Shown in pieces: positions 53,268-60,730 of a stretch of DNA of 64,000 nt (position 1 is its first letter; each line of letters starts with the position of its first letter). The position numbers were made by a program, and so were the translations under genes. The DNA is taken from assembly GCA_045632265.1 (NCBI GenBank), contig JAZQWG010000036.1:1-64000 (forward strand), in the 5' to 3' direction. A model generated the notes under the pieces. That model saw nothing but the letters and a program-made list of their open reading frames with translations, did not search any database and was not told where the DNA came from. Source of the stretch: Scatosoma sp045632265. GTDB taxonomy: Bacteria; Bacillota; Clostridia; Christensenellales; Borkfalkiaceae.

Positions 53268-53291
53268 CCTACGCTGCTTTTGCGGCGTAGG
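53268..53291 (+). other. Strong hairpin between secY and adk
   Basis: CCTACGCTGC/GCGGCGTAGG with a TTTT loop, ten pairs (one U.G). Not followed by a T-run. Possibly an mRNA processing or stability element. Confidence 0.6.
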
Positions 53292-53338
53292 GAGCAAATA
53301 TGTATTGATACGCAATTTCAATGAAGGAGAATCGGAAT

Positions 53339-53971
53339 ATGAACATCATTTTACTTGGCGCTCCCGGCGCAGGAAAAGGAACTCTCGCATCGCAAATCGT
53401 AGAAGAATTTGCATTGCCGCACATCTCTACGGGCGACATCTTCAGAGAGAATATCAAAAACGAAACCCCCATCGGTTTGTTGGCGAAATCGTATATCGAT
53501 AAAGGTCAACTTGTGCCCGATGAAGTGACTTGCAAAATCGTTGAAGAAAGAATTGCAAGAGAAGATTGCAAGAAGGGCTTCATGCTCGACGGCTTCCCCC
53601 GTAACGTAGCGCAAGCTGACGCGCTTGCTAAAATTACGGCAATCGATATGGTAATCAATATCGACGTAGACTTCTCCTTGCTTATGGACCGTATCTGCGG
53701 CAGACGTATTTGTAAGGCATGCGGCGAAGGCACGCATTTGAAATGGTTAAACGGTCAAACCACCTGCCCTAAATGCGGTGGCGAACTCACGCAAAGAAAG
53801 GACGACAACCCCGAAACGGTAGGCAGTCGTTTAAGCGTATATAAGGATCAAACGGAACCGCTCATTAACTATTACACGGAAAAGGGCGTTATCTTCAACG
53901 TAGAAGGTAGCGGTACTCCCGACGAAACGTTTGAAGCGGTAAAGGCAAAGTTGAACACGCTTTGCAAATAA
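53339..53971 (+). CDS. adk: Adenylate kinase
   Basis: 210 residues from the ATG at 53339 with AAGGAG upstream. P-loop LLGAPGAGKGT, DGFPRNVAQ, and a lid with CKACG...CPKCGG, a four-cysteine zinc lid as in Gram-positive bacteria. Interconverts ATP, AMP and ADP. Confidence 0.96.
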   Translation: MNIILLGAPGAGKGTLASQIVEEFALPHISTGDIFRENIKNETPIGLLAKSYIDKGQLVPDEVTCKIVEERIAREDCKKGFMLDGFPRNVAQADALAKITAIDMVINIDVDFSLLMDRICGRRICKACGEGTHLKWLNGQTTCPKCGGELTQRKDDNPETVGSRLSVYKDQTEPLINYYTEKGVIFNVEGSGTPDETFEAVKAKLNTLCK

Positions 53972-53975
53972 TAAG

Positions 53976-54722
53976 ATGATTTACGTAAAGAGCGAAAAAG
54001 AGATAGATTTGATGCGCGAACCGTGCAAAGTCGTAAAAGACACGCTGGCATTTGTCGGCTCGAAAATTTGCGCGGGCATGAGCACCAAAGAGGTAGACGA
54101 ACTTGTAGAACGGTATATCCGTGCTTCGGGTGCAATACCTTCCTGTCTCGGCTACGGCGGATTCCCCGCCTCGGCATGCGTATCGGTAAACGACGTGGTC
54201 GTTCACGGAATCCCCGATTCGCAAACGATATTAAAAGATGGCGACATCGTCAGCGTGGATTTGTGCGCGTACAAAAATGGTTTCCATGGCGACGCGTGCA
54301 GAACGTTCAAAATCGGCAAAGTTGCCCCTGAAATAGAAAAGCTCGTGAAGGTGACGGAAGAGTGTTTCTATAAAGGCATCGAAGGCTTGCGTGCAGGAAC
54401 GCCTTTGTACGACATCGGTTATCGTGTGCAGCAGCACGCGGAATCGCATGGCTACGGGGTAGTACGTTCGTACACCGGACACGGTATCGGACGAGATATG
54501 CACGAAGATCCTTCCGTTCCCAACTTCGGAAGAAAGGGCACGGGTATGCGATTGAAAGCAGGCATGGTGCTTTGTGTCGAACCGATGATTACGCTTGGAA
54601 ACTGGCGAGTAAAATTGTTGGACGACGACTGGACGGCGGTGACAATTGACGGTAAATGCGCGGCGCACTACGAAAACACGTTGGTGGTCCGCGAAGACGG
54701 CGTAGAAATACTCACGCTGTAA
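53976..54722 (+). CDS. map: Methionine aminopeptidase type I
   Basis: 248 residues. VVVHGIPD, VSVDLCAYKNGFHGDACRT (metal Asp pair), GHGIGRDMHEDPSVPNFG (His), VEPMI (Glu) and a late Glu in ENTLVVRED. Removes N-terminal Met during synthesis. Starts five bases after adk. Confidence 0.96.
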   Translation: MIYVKSEKEIDLMREPCKVVKDTLAFVGSKICAGMSTKEVDELVERYIRASGAIPSCLGYGGFPASACVSVNDVVVHGIPDSQTILKDGDIVSVDLCAYKNGFHGDACRTFKIGKVAPEIEKLVKVTEECFYKGIEGLRAGTPLYDIGYRVQQHAESHGYGVVRSYTGHGIGRDMHEDPSVPNFGRKGTGMRLKAGMVLCVEPMITLGNWRVKLLDDDWTAVTIDGKCAAHYENTLVVREDGVEILTL

Positions 54723-54778
54723 GAAAATAAGCGGCGGACGAAAGGAAGCCGAATAGAAAAAAATCGGAGGAAAATTCT

Positions 54779-55000
54779 GTGTCCAAAGACGACGTAATCG
54801 AAGCGGAAGGGAAGGTAGTAGAAGCGTTGCCCAACGCAACGTTCCGCGTACAACTTTCCAACGGTCATATCATCACGGCGTATATTTCCGGTAAACTTCG
54901 TATGAACTATATCAGAATCATCGAAGGGGATACGGTAAAATTGGAAATGAGCCCGTACGATTTGACGAAAGGTAGAATCACGTGGCGTAGCAAGTCGTAA
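54779..55000 (+). CDS. infA: Translation initiation factor IF-1
   Basis: 73 residues from a GTG with GGAGG upstream. VIEAEGKVVEALPNATFRV and GKLRMNYIRIIEGDTVKLEMSPYDLTKGRI are the IF-1 OB fold. No KOW-domain gene lies between map and infA here. Confidence 0.96.
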   Translation: MSKDDVIEAEGKVVEALPNATFRVQLSNGHIITAYISGKLRMNYIRIIEGDTVKLEMSPYDLTKGRITWRSKS

Positions 55001-55037
55001 TTACGACGAAAGATTTAATCAACAAGGAGAAAATATC

Positions 55038-55154
55038 ATGAAAGTAAGACCTTCTGTAAAACCTATGTGCGACAAGTGCAAAGTTATCAAAAGAAACGGT
55101 AGAGTAATGGTTATCTGCTCCAAGAGCAAGAGCCATAAGCAAAGACAAGGCTAA
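55038..55154 (+). CDS. rpmJ: 50S ribosomal protein L36, zinc form
   Basis: 38 residues. KVRPSVKPMCDKCKVIKRNG then VICSKSKSHKQRQG: Cys11, Cys14, Cys27 and His33 form the zinc site. AAGGAG upstream. A promoter follows directly. Confidence 0.95.
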   Translation: MKVRPSVKPMCDKCKVIKRNGRVMVICSKSKSHKQRQG

Positions 55155-55185
55155 AAAATATTTTGAAAAAATTACCAAAAAATGG

Positions 55186-55215
55186 TTGACATTACTTGAC
55201 ACGGTATGATATAAT
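55186..55215 (+). promoter_or_regulatory. Promoter of the alpha operon (rpsM onward)
   Basis: TTGACA (55186) and TATAAT (55210), spacer 18. A second TTGAC at 55196 is too close to the -10 box. Confidence 0.75.
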
Positions 55216-55219
55216 GTTA

Positions 55220-55481
55220 TTTGCCGTAATTTGGGTAATGTCGCCTTTTGGTGATAAAAAACCTAAAAAATATAGCGTAAATCAGGCTGAATTTCCGTAG
55301 AAAATGCGGAAATCCAGTTTTGTTGCGTTTTTTATGCGCGTATATATACGCGTGTGGGAAACGAAAGTTTGAAAACAATACAACGCGAAATAAAGGCATT
55401 TTCCACTGCTGGAATTAGCGTTCGTTTAAGATAAACAAGAAAAACAAAAAAGAAAAGTAAAAAAACGGAGGACAGAAATCA
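55220..55481 (+). promoter_or_regulatory. Structured leader of the alpha operon
   Basis: About 260 untranslated bases. Helices: TCGCC/GGTGA near 55238; an 11-pair stem CTGAATTTCCG/CGGAAATCCAG with one mismatch (55287-55317), followed by TTTTGTTGCGTTTTTT, which resembles a terminator; and a perfect palindrome CGCGTATA/TATACGCG (55337-55352). It may work by attenuation or protein binding (S4 is the usual alpha-operon regulator). Confidence 0.55.
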
Positions 55482-55850
55482 ATGGCACGTATTGCCGGTG
55501 TAGATTTACCCAGAGAAAAAAGAATTGAAATCGGTCTTACCTATATCTATGGTATCGGTTTGACGACTTCTAAGAAAATTCTCGCGGAAACGGGCATTAA
55601 CCCTGACATCAGAGTTAAGGACCTCGACGAAAACGACGTTTCCAAATTAAGAGAATATATTGACCACAATTTGACCGTAGAAGGCGAACTTCGTAGTAAA
55701 GTAGCCCTCGACATTAAGAGCCTTATGGAAATCGGTTGCTATAGAGGCATCCGTCACAGAAAGGGCTTGCCCGTACGCGGACAAAGCACGAAGAGAAATG
55801 CTCGTACGCGTAAAGGTCCTGCACGCGCAATTGCAGGCAAGAAGAAGTAA
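55482..55850 (+). CDS. rpsM: 30S ribosomal protein S13
   Basis: 122 residues. ARIAGVDLPREKRIEIGLTY, and RGIRHRKGLPVRGQSTKRNARTRKGP at the end, typical S13 of the 30S head. Confidence 0.97.
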   Translation: MARIAGVDLPREKRIEIGLTYIYGIGLTTSKKILAETGINPDIRVKDLDENDVSKLREYIDHNLTVEGELRSKVALDIKSLMEIGCYRGIRHRKGLPVRGQSTKRNARTRKGPARAIAGKKK

Positions 55851-55867
55851 TAAGGAGGCGATAAAAA

Positions 55868-56266
55868 ATGGCAGAAGTTAAAAAGAAAGTCGTTTCCCGT
55901 AAGCGCAAAGAAATTAAAAAGATCGACAAAGGACAAGTTCATATTCAATCCACGTTCAACAACACGATCGTAACGGTAACGGATATGAACGGTAATGCAA
56001 TCTCTCAATCGAGCGCAGGTGCACTTGGTTATAAGGGTAGCAGAAAGGGTACGCCGTTTGCTGCGCAAATGGCTGCTGAAACGGCTGCAAAGGTTGCAAA
56101 AGAACACGGTTTGAGAACGGTAGAAGTATACGTTAAGGGCCCTGGTGCTGGTAGAGAATCCGCTATCCGTGCGTTGGCTACTTGCGAACTTGAAATCACG
56201 TTGATTTCGGACGTATCGCCTATCCCTCACAACGGTTGCAGACCCCCCAAGCGTCGTAGAGTATAA
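55868..56266 (+). CDS. rpsK: 30S ribosomal protein S11
   Basis: 132 residues. GQVHIQSTFNNTIVTVTDMNGN, KGSRKGTPFAAQMAAE and IPHNGCRPPKRRRV. AAGGAGG upstream. Confidence 0.97.
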   Translation: MAEVKKKVVSRKRKEIKKIDKGQVHIQSTFNNTIVTVTDMNGNAISQSSAGALGYKGSRKGTPFAAQMAAETAAKVAKEHGLRTVEVYVKGPGAGRESAIRALATCELEITLISDVSPIPHNGCRPPKRRRV

Positions 56267-56287
56267 TCAGGAGGCTAAAGAAGTATT

Positions 56288-56914
56288 ATGGCAAGATATA
56301 GAGAAGCAAAATGTAAGCTTTGCAGAAGAGAAGGCGCTAAGTTGTTCCTTAAAGGCGACAAGTGCTATATGGACAAATGCCCGTTCAATAAGCGTCCGGT
56401 AGCTCCCGGCCAACACGGTGCAGATAGAAAGAAGATTTCCGAATATGGTATGCAGCTTCGTGAAAAGCAAAAGACGAAGAGAATTTACGGCGTACAAGAA
56501 GGTCAATTCCGTAAGTACTATGAAATGGCAGATCGTATGAAAGGCGTTACGGGTGAAAACATGCTTTCGCTTTTGGAAAGACGTCTTGACAACGTAGTAT
56601 TTAGAATGGGGCTTGCTCCTTCCAGAACGTTGGCACGTCAAATCGTTAGCCATGCACACTTGTCCGTAAACGGCAAGACGGTTACGATCCCTTCGTACAT
56701 CGTAAAAGCTGGCGACGTTATCGTTGTTAAAGAAAATAGAAAGGGCAACAAATATTTCACGGAACTCAAGGACACGAAGGCAAGCAACAGCCTTGTTAAA
56801 TGGGTTGAGTTTGACAGAGAAAAACTTGAAGGAAAAGTATTAGCTCTTCCCACCAGAGAAGACATCGACAGCCAGATTGCAGAACATATGATTGTCGAAT
56901 TGTACTCCAAATAA
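56288..56914 (+). CDS. rpsD: 30S ribosomal protein S4, zinc form
   Basis: 208 residues. C9-x2-C12 ... C26-x4-C31 at the N-terminus, then NKRPVAPGQHGADRKK, SLLERRLDNVVFRMG and S4-type RNA-binding domain with VNGKTVTIPSYIV. A likely repressor of this operon through its leader. Confidence 0.96.
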   Translation: MARYREAKCKLCRREGAKLFLKGDKCYMDKCPFNKRPVAPGQHGADRKKISEYGMQLREKQKTKRIYGVQEGQFRKYYEMADRMKGVTGENMLSLLERRLDNVVFRMGLAPSRTLARQIVSHAHLSVNGKTVTIPSYIVKAGDVIVVKENRKGNKYFTELKDTKASNSLVKWVEFDREKLEGKVLALPTREDIDSQIAEHMIVELYSK

Positions 56915-56939
56915 TTGAAAAATATCAGGAGGTATCACA

Positions 56940-57890
56940 ATGATCGAAATGGATATGCCCAAACTCGAGGTGCTTGAAAACGACGATTTCTATGCGAAGG
57001 TTGTATGCGAGCCCTTGGAGAAAGGTTTCGGTCTTACTATCGGTATCAATCTTAGACGTATTCTCCTTTCCGCATTGCCTGGCGCAGCGGTAAAGGGTAT
57101 CAAATTCCTTGACGGCAGCGTTAAACACGAATTTTCGTCCGTTGAAGGGATTAAGGAAGATGTTCCCGAAATTATTCTTAACTTGAAGACGCTTGCAATC
57201 AAAACGAAAGTGATCGACAAGGATTATGAAAAGACGTTGCACATCGTTAAAGAAGGTCCCGCCGTACTTACGGGTAAGGATTTGAACGTTGACGCAGAAA
57301 TCGAAGTAATCAACGGCGAACAATACATTTGCACCATCGATGAAGGCGCAAAATTGGACGTTGAAATCACGATCGGCAGAGGCAGAGGTTATAAACCTGC
57401 TAAAGAAAACAAAAAGCCCATCGTTGATTACATCGCAATCGACTCCATCTACACGCCCGTACAACGCGTAAACTACTCGGTAGAACCCACGCGTGTAGGT
57501 CAAGCGGTAGACTACGACAAGCTCACGCTTGAAGTATGGACGAACGGCACGTTCTCGGGCAAGGAAATCATTTCCTTGGCAGCGAAGATTATGCAAGATC
57601 ATATCAACTTGTTCGTAAACCTTAGCGAAACGATTAAAGGTATGGATATTCTTGTTAAGACGGAAGACGACAAACAACAACAGATTCTCAAAATGGCGAT
57701 TGAAGAAATGGAATTATCCGTCCGTTCGTACAACTGCTTGAAGAGAGCGAACATTCACACGGTCGAAGACCTTACCAAGAAAACGGAAGACGATATGTTG
57801 AAGGTGAGAAACCTTGGCAGAAAGTCGCTTGACGAAGTCATCCACAAATTGGAATCTTACGGCCTTGCATTAAGACAACAGGAGGATTAA
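56940..57890 (+). CDS. rpoA: RNA polymerase subunit alpha
   Basis: 316 residues. N-terminal domain with LTIGINLRRILLSALPGAAV, later VEPTRVGQAVDYDKLTLEVWTNG; the C-terminal domain has ELSVRSYNCLKRANIHTVEDL and RNLGRKSLDEVIHKL. Assembles beta and beta-prime and contacts promoters. AGGAGG upstream. Confidence 0.97.
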   Translation: MIEMDMPKLEVLENDDFYAKVVCEPLEKGFGLTIGINLRRILLSALPGAAVKGIKFLDGSVKHEFSSVEGIKEDVPEIILNLKTLAIKTKVIDKDYEKTLHIVKEGPAVLTGKDLNVDAEIEVINGEQYICTIDEGAKLDVEITIGRGRGYKPAKENKKPIVDYIAIDSIYTPVQRVNYSVEPTRVGQAVDYDKLTLEVWTNGTFSGKEIISLAAKIMQDHINLFVNLSETIKGMDILVKTEDDKQQQILKMAIEEMELSVRSYNCLKRANIHTVEDLTKKTEDDMLKVRNLGRKSLDEVIHKLESYGLALRQQED

Positions 57891-57894
57891 AATT

Positions 57895-58401
57895 ATGCCC
57901 GGTAAATTGGGAAGAACGTCCAAAGAAAGAAACGCACTTTTGAGAGGTCTTGCGTCGCAACTTCTTTGGTACGGTAAAAGCGAAACGACCGCTGCAAAAG
58001 CAAAAGAACTTCGTTCTTACGTAGAAAAGCTTATCACGAAAGCGGTTAATACCTACGATGATAACATCGAATTTGAAGTAACGAAAAAAGACAACAAAGG
58101 CAAGGAAATCACCGTAACCAACGTTAAAGACGGTGCAAAGAAACTTGCTGCTCGCCGTGCAATCATGGCTAAAACCTACGATTTGCAAGAAATCAAAGCT
58201 TTCCAAGAAAAGAAGAGCGAATACAAGGCGAGAACGGCTGACGTGCAACATCCTTTGATGGATAAGCTCTTCAACGAACTTGCTCCCAAATATGCAGCTC
58301 GTAAAGAAGAACTTGGTCAAGGCGGCGGTTATACGAGAATTTACCTTCTCGGCGAACGTCGTGGTGACGCAGCACAAAAGGCTATTATCGAATTGGTTTA
58401 A
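57895..58401 (+). CDS. rplQ: 50S ribosomal protein L17 with internal insertion
   Basis: 168 residues, against about 120 usual. KLGRTSKERNALLRGLASQL and AKAKELRSYVEKLITKA at the start; GGYTRIYLLGERRGDAAQKAIIELV at the end. The extra ~45 residues (about 52-100) are charged and lie before the C-terminal half. The gene ends the superoperon. Confidence 0.95.
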   Translation: MPGKLGRTSKERNALLRGLASQLLWYGKSETTAAKAKELRSYVEKLITKAVNTYDDNIEFEVTKKDNKGKEITVTNVKDGAKKLAARRAIMAKTYDLQEIKAFQEKKSEYKARTADVQHPLMDKLFNELAPKYAARKEELGQGGGYTRIYLLGERRGDAAQKAIIELV

Positions 58402-58420
58402 TTCGACACCATTTGAAACA

Positions 58421-58451
58421 AACACCCGAGGGCTAACCAAGGGTGTTTTTT
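58421..58451 (+). terminator. Terminator of the ribosomal superoperon
   Basis: AACACCC/GGGTGTT stem followed by a T-run. Confidence 0.8.
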
Positions 58452-58482
58452 CATGGTTTTGCGGTAAATTTTTACACGAAAC

Positions 58483-58511
58483 TTGACACGGGTTGGGGGA
58501 TATGCTATAAT
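58483..58511 (+). promoter_or_regulatory. Promoter of the serine dehydratase gene
   Basis: TTGACA (58483) and TATAAT (58506), spacer 17. Confidence 0.8.
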
Positions 58512-58542
58512 ATACCCGCTACGAAAAGAAGAAGGCAAGTAT

Positions 58543-59733
58543 ATGAAATCATTAAGAGAATTGTATAGAATAGGTAGAGGTCCGTCATCGTCGCACACCA
58601 TCGGCCCTGAAAACGCTTGTAAGCTGTTTTTAAGCGAGAATACGGACGCGGACGAGTTCACGGTCGTATTGTACGAATCGCTCGCTAAAACGGGCGTAGG
58701 ACACGGCACAGGCAAGGTTATCGAAAGCACGTTGCCCAACGTAAAGGTGGTAAACGACGTGACGACGGCAACGCCTCACCCCAACACCATGGATTTGATT
58801 GCGAAAAAGCAAGGCGTAGAAATCAACCGTATGCGCGTGTATAGCGTAGGCGGTGGCGCAATCCGCGTGGAAGGAAGGGAAGATACCGAAGGCAAGGAAG
58901 TTTATCCTTTAAGCACGCTTACGGAAATTCGCCATTATTGCGAAGAAAGAAAGATGCAGCTTTACGATTACGTGTACGAGTGCGAAGGGGTGGAAATTCG
59001 TGAATATTTGCGTGAAGTTTGGGCTACGATGCGTAAAGCAATCACCAACGGGATAGGTGCGACGGGCTACTTGCCAGGCGGTTTGTACGTGGAAAGAAGG
59101 GCGAATATTCTCTATTCCCGTACAGCACCCGAGGAAAGCGCTGAAACACGTGAAAATAGGCTTGTATGCGCGTATGCGTTCGCTGTCGGGGAAGAAAACG
59201 CAGCGGGCGGAACGATTGTCACAGCACCCACTTGTGGGGCTTGTGGGGTTGTTCCTGCGGTGCTTATGTGGGCGCAAAGACGACAAGGCTATACGGAGAA
59301 ACAAATTATTGATGCGCTTGCTACGGCGGGTTTGATAGGCAACTTGATCAAGACGAATGCGTCCATTTCGGGGGCGGAATGCGGTTGTCAAGCGGAAATC
59401 GGAAGTGCTTGTTGTATGGCTACGGCGGCGCTTTCGCAGCTTCGTGGCATGTCGCTTGGGCAAATCGAATACGGTGCGGAAATTGCGATGGAACACCACT
59501 TGGGCTTGACGTGTGACCCCGTTTGCGGCTTGGTGCAAATCCCTTGTATTGAACGTAATGCCGTTGCATCCATGCGTGCCATTAACGCCTCGTCGCTTGC
59601 ATATTTCTTGTCGGATAGTAGAAAGATTTCTTTCGACCTTGTTATCAAGACGATGAAGGAAACGGGCAAAGACCTGAAACATACCTATCGTGAAACGTCG
59701 GAAGGCGGGCTTGCGAAGCTTTATAAACACTAA
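58543..59733 (+). CDS. sdaA: L-serine dehydratase (single chain, iron-sulfur)
   Basis: 396 residues from the ATG at 58543; an upstream in-frame start would lie on the promoter. N-terminal beta-type domain with GPSSSHTIGP; C-terminal alpha-type domain with TAPTCGACGVVPA, ECGCQAEIGSACCM and CDPVCGLVQIPCIERN, carrying the cysteines of the oxygen-labile [4Fe-4S] cluster. Turns L-serine into pyruvate and ammonia. One chain here, whereas most Bacillota have two subunits; it is also shorter than E. coli SdaA (about 454). Confidence 0.93.
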   Translation: MKSLRELYRIGRGPSSSHTIGPENACKLFLSENTDADEFTVVLYESLAKTGVGHGTGKVIESTLPNVKVVNDVTTATPHPNTMDLIAKKQGVEINRMRVYSVGGGAIRVEGREDTEGKEVYPLSTLTEIRHYCEERKMQLYDYVYECEGVEIREYLREVWATMRKAITNGIGATGYLPGGLYVERRANILYSRTAPEESAETRENRLVCAYAFAVGEENAAGGTIVTAPTCGACGVVPAVLMWAQRRQGYTEKQIIDALATAGLIGNLIKTNASISGAECGCQAEIGSACCMATAALSQLRGMSLGQIEYGAEIAMEHHLGLTCDPVCGLVQIPCIERNAVASMRAINASSLAYFLSDSRKISFDLVIKTMKETGKDLKHTYRETSEGGLAKLYKH

Positions 59734-59777
59734 AAAGTGACGGGTATGTACGCGTTGAATTGAAAAAGAAAGAAAAA

Positions 59778-59830
59778 AAAGAATTTTGCTTGTCACGATT
59801 TTTTAGATAGGCAAAATTCTTTAATATTTT
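59778..59830 (+). terminator. Terminator after sdaA
   Basis: AAGAATTTTGC/GCAAAATTCTT stem with a ~21-base loop, followed by a T-rich run. Confidence 0.6.
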
Positions 59831-59863
59831 TTGTAAAATTGCCGAAAAAACGGCAAAAAATGC

Positions 59864-59892
59864 TTGACAAATATTTAGAAATAGAGTATTAT
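59864..59892 (+). promoter_or_regulatory. Promoter of the tRNA cluster
   Basis: TTGACA (59864) and TATTAT (59887), spacer 17, 30 bases before tRNA-Asp. Confidence 0.75.
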
Positions 59893-59922
59893 ATACAAGC
59901 ATTGTTCAAATGCGGTTTGTGT

Positions 59923-59999
59923 GGCCCAATAGCTCAGTTGGTTAGAGCGCCAGCCTGTCACGCTGGAGGTCGACGGTTCGAGCCCGTTTTGGGTCGCCA
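59923..59999 (+). tRNA. tRNA-Asp (GUC)
   Basis: 77 bases with CCA. Acceptor GGCCCAA/TTGGGTC (one G.U), anticodon stem CCAGC/GCTGG with loop CTGTCAC, T-loop TTCGAGC. Confidence 0.95.
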
Positions 60000-60004
60000 C
60001 ATAT

Positions 60005-60080
60005 GCCTTGGTAGCTCAGTCGGTAGAGCAGCAGACTGAAAATCTGCCTGTCGGTGGTTCGATTCCGCCCCAAGGCACCA
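60005..60080 (+). tRNA. tRNA-Phe (GAA)
   Basis: 76 bases with CCA. Acceptor GCCTTGG/CCAAGGC, anticodon stem CAGA/TCTG with GAA, T-arm GGTGG-TTCGATT. Five bases after tRNA-Asp. Confidence 0.95.
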
Positions 60081-60115
60081 CAAAAAGTGGCGTCCTATAA
60101 GGACAACACTTTTTG
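60081..60115 (+). terminator. Hairpin after tRNA-Phe, possible terminator or processing signal
   Basis: CAAAAAGTG/CACTTTTTG enclosing GTCCT/AGGAC. The T-run lies within the stem, so it could stop transcription partly. Confidence 0.55.
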
Positions 60116-60140
60116 TAATAACTTGCGACGTTGCGAGAAA

Positions 60141-60166
60141 CACCGTATTATCGGTGGTTCGCTCGA
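60141..60166 (+). repeat. Hairpin repeat, copy 1
   Basis: CACCG-NN-TTATCGGTGGTTCGC-N-CGA; CACCG/CGGTG forms a hairpin. Copy 2 is at 60433. 23 of 26 bases agree. It shares TCGGTGGTTCG with the tRNA-Phe and tRNA-Tyr T-arms. Confidence 0.75.
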
Positions 60167-60196
60167 AACGCCAAGCAAAAAATGCCATTACACCAC

Positions 60197-60272
60197 GCCG
60201 GTGTAGCTCAATTGGCAGAGCAGCTGATTTGTAATCAGCAGGTTGTGGGTTCGAGTCCAATCACCGGCTCCA
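60197..60272 (+). tRNA. tRNA-Thr (UGU)
   Basis: 76 bases with CCA. Acceptor GCCGGTG/CACCGGC, anticodon stem CTGAT/ATCAG with TGT, T-loop TTCGAGT. Confidence 0.95.
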
Positions 60273-60288
60273 CAACAAAACTTAATAT

Positions 60289-60373
60289 GGGCAGATTCCA
60301 GAGCGGCCAAATGGATCAGACTGTAAATCTGACGTCTTCGACTTCGGTGGTTCGAATCCACCTCTGCCCACCA
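60289..60373 (+). tRNA. tRNA-Tyr (GUA)
   Basis: 85 bases with CCA. Acceptor GGGCAGA/TCTGCCC, discriminator A, anticodon GTA in CAGACTGTAAATCTG, long variable arm (class II), T-loop TTCGAAT. Confidence 0.95.
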
Positions 60374-60374
60374 C

Positions 60375-60406
60375 AAAAAAGCACCTCAAGCATGGGGTGC
60401 TTTTTT
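60375..60406 (+). terminator. Terminator of the tRNA cluster
   Basis: AAAAAAGCACC/GGTGCTTTTTT stem with T-run. Confidence 0.8.
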
Positions 60407-60432
60407 GTGCATGGTCGAGGCGTCTTATGAAC

Positions 60433-60458
60433 CACCGCCTTATCGGTGGTTCGCGCGA
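60433..60458 (+). repeat. Hairpin repeat, copy 2
   Basis: Second copy of the 26-base element at 60141; the two flank the Thr-Tyr tRNA pair. Confidence 0.75.
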
Positions 60459-60549
60459 GTTGACGAGGATGAAAAAGACGGTTGTTGTTAGCGTTGGTCG
60501 TCAACGAAGCTCTCGCCAAAGGCGAGAATGTACCTTTGCCCACCAAGTT

Positions 60550-60595
60550 AAACCTAAATCGAACCACCTATGATTTGATTTAGGTTTTTTATTTT
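60550..60595 (+). terminator. Terminator of the non-coding region
   Basis: AAACCTAAATC/GATTTAGGTTT stem, then a T-rich run. Confidence 0.75.
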
Positions 60596-60676
60596 GCCAA
60601 AATAAATGTTGTTTAAAAGGGATTTATATTGCCAGCGCACTCTCTAGTGCCATTTTAAGTTGTTTCAACATTTCTA

Positions 60677-60705
60677 TTGCAATATATTTATTTTTATGTT
60701 ATAAT
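60677..60705 (+). promoter_or_regulatory. Promoter of the orphan membrane gene
   Basis: TTGCAA (60677) and TATAAT (60700), spacer 17, 25 bases before the start codon. Confidence 0.65.
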
Positions 60706-60730
60706 AAATATCAAATAGGAGCGAACTTAT

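Larger units (their letters stand above)
60408..60595 (+). other. Non-coding, structured region with hairpin repeat, tRNA-Tyr 3' remnant and terminator
   Basis: Contains repeat copy 2 (60433-60458), an 8-base inverted repeat GTTGACGA/TCGTCAAC (60459-60505), a hairpin CTCGCC/GGCGAG (60512-60526), a copy of the last 20 bases of tRNA-Tyr (60526-60545, 17 of 20 the same) and a strong terminator AAACCTAAATC/GATTTAGGTTT (60550-60587) with T-run. No open frame of note. Could be a small RNA or decayed tRNA gene region. Confidence 0.5.

Noticed and set aside
59839..60039. Small frames through the tRNA genes
   Set aside because: Translations of tRNA sequence; the tRNA structures explain the region.
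60141..60458. Hairpin repeats as a CRISPR array
   Set aside because: Only two copies, 292 bases apart with tRNA genes between them; no cas genes nearby.
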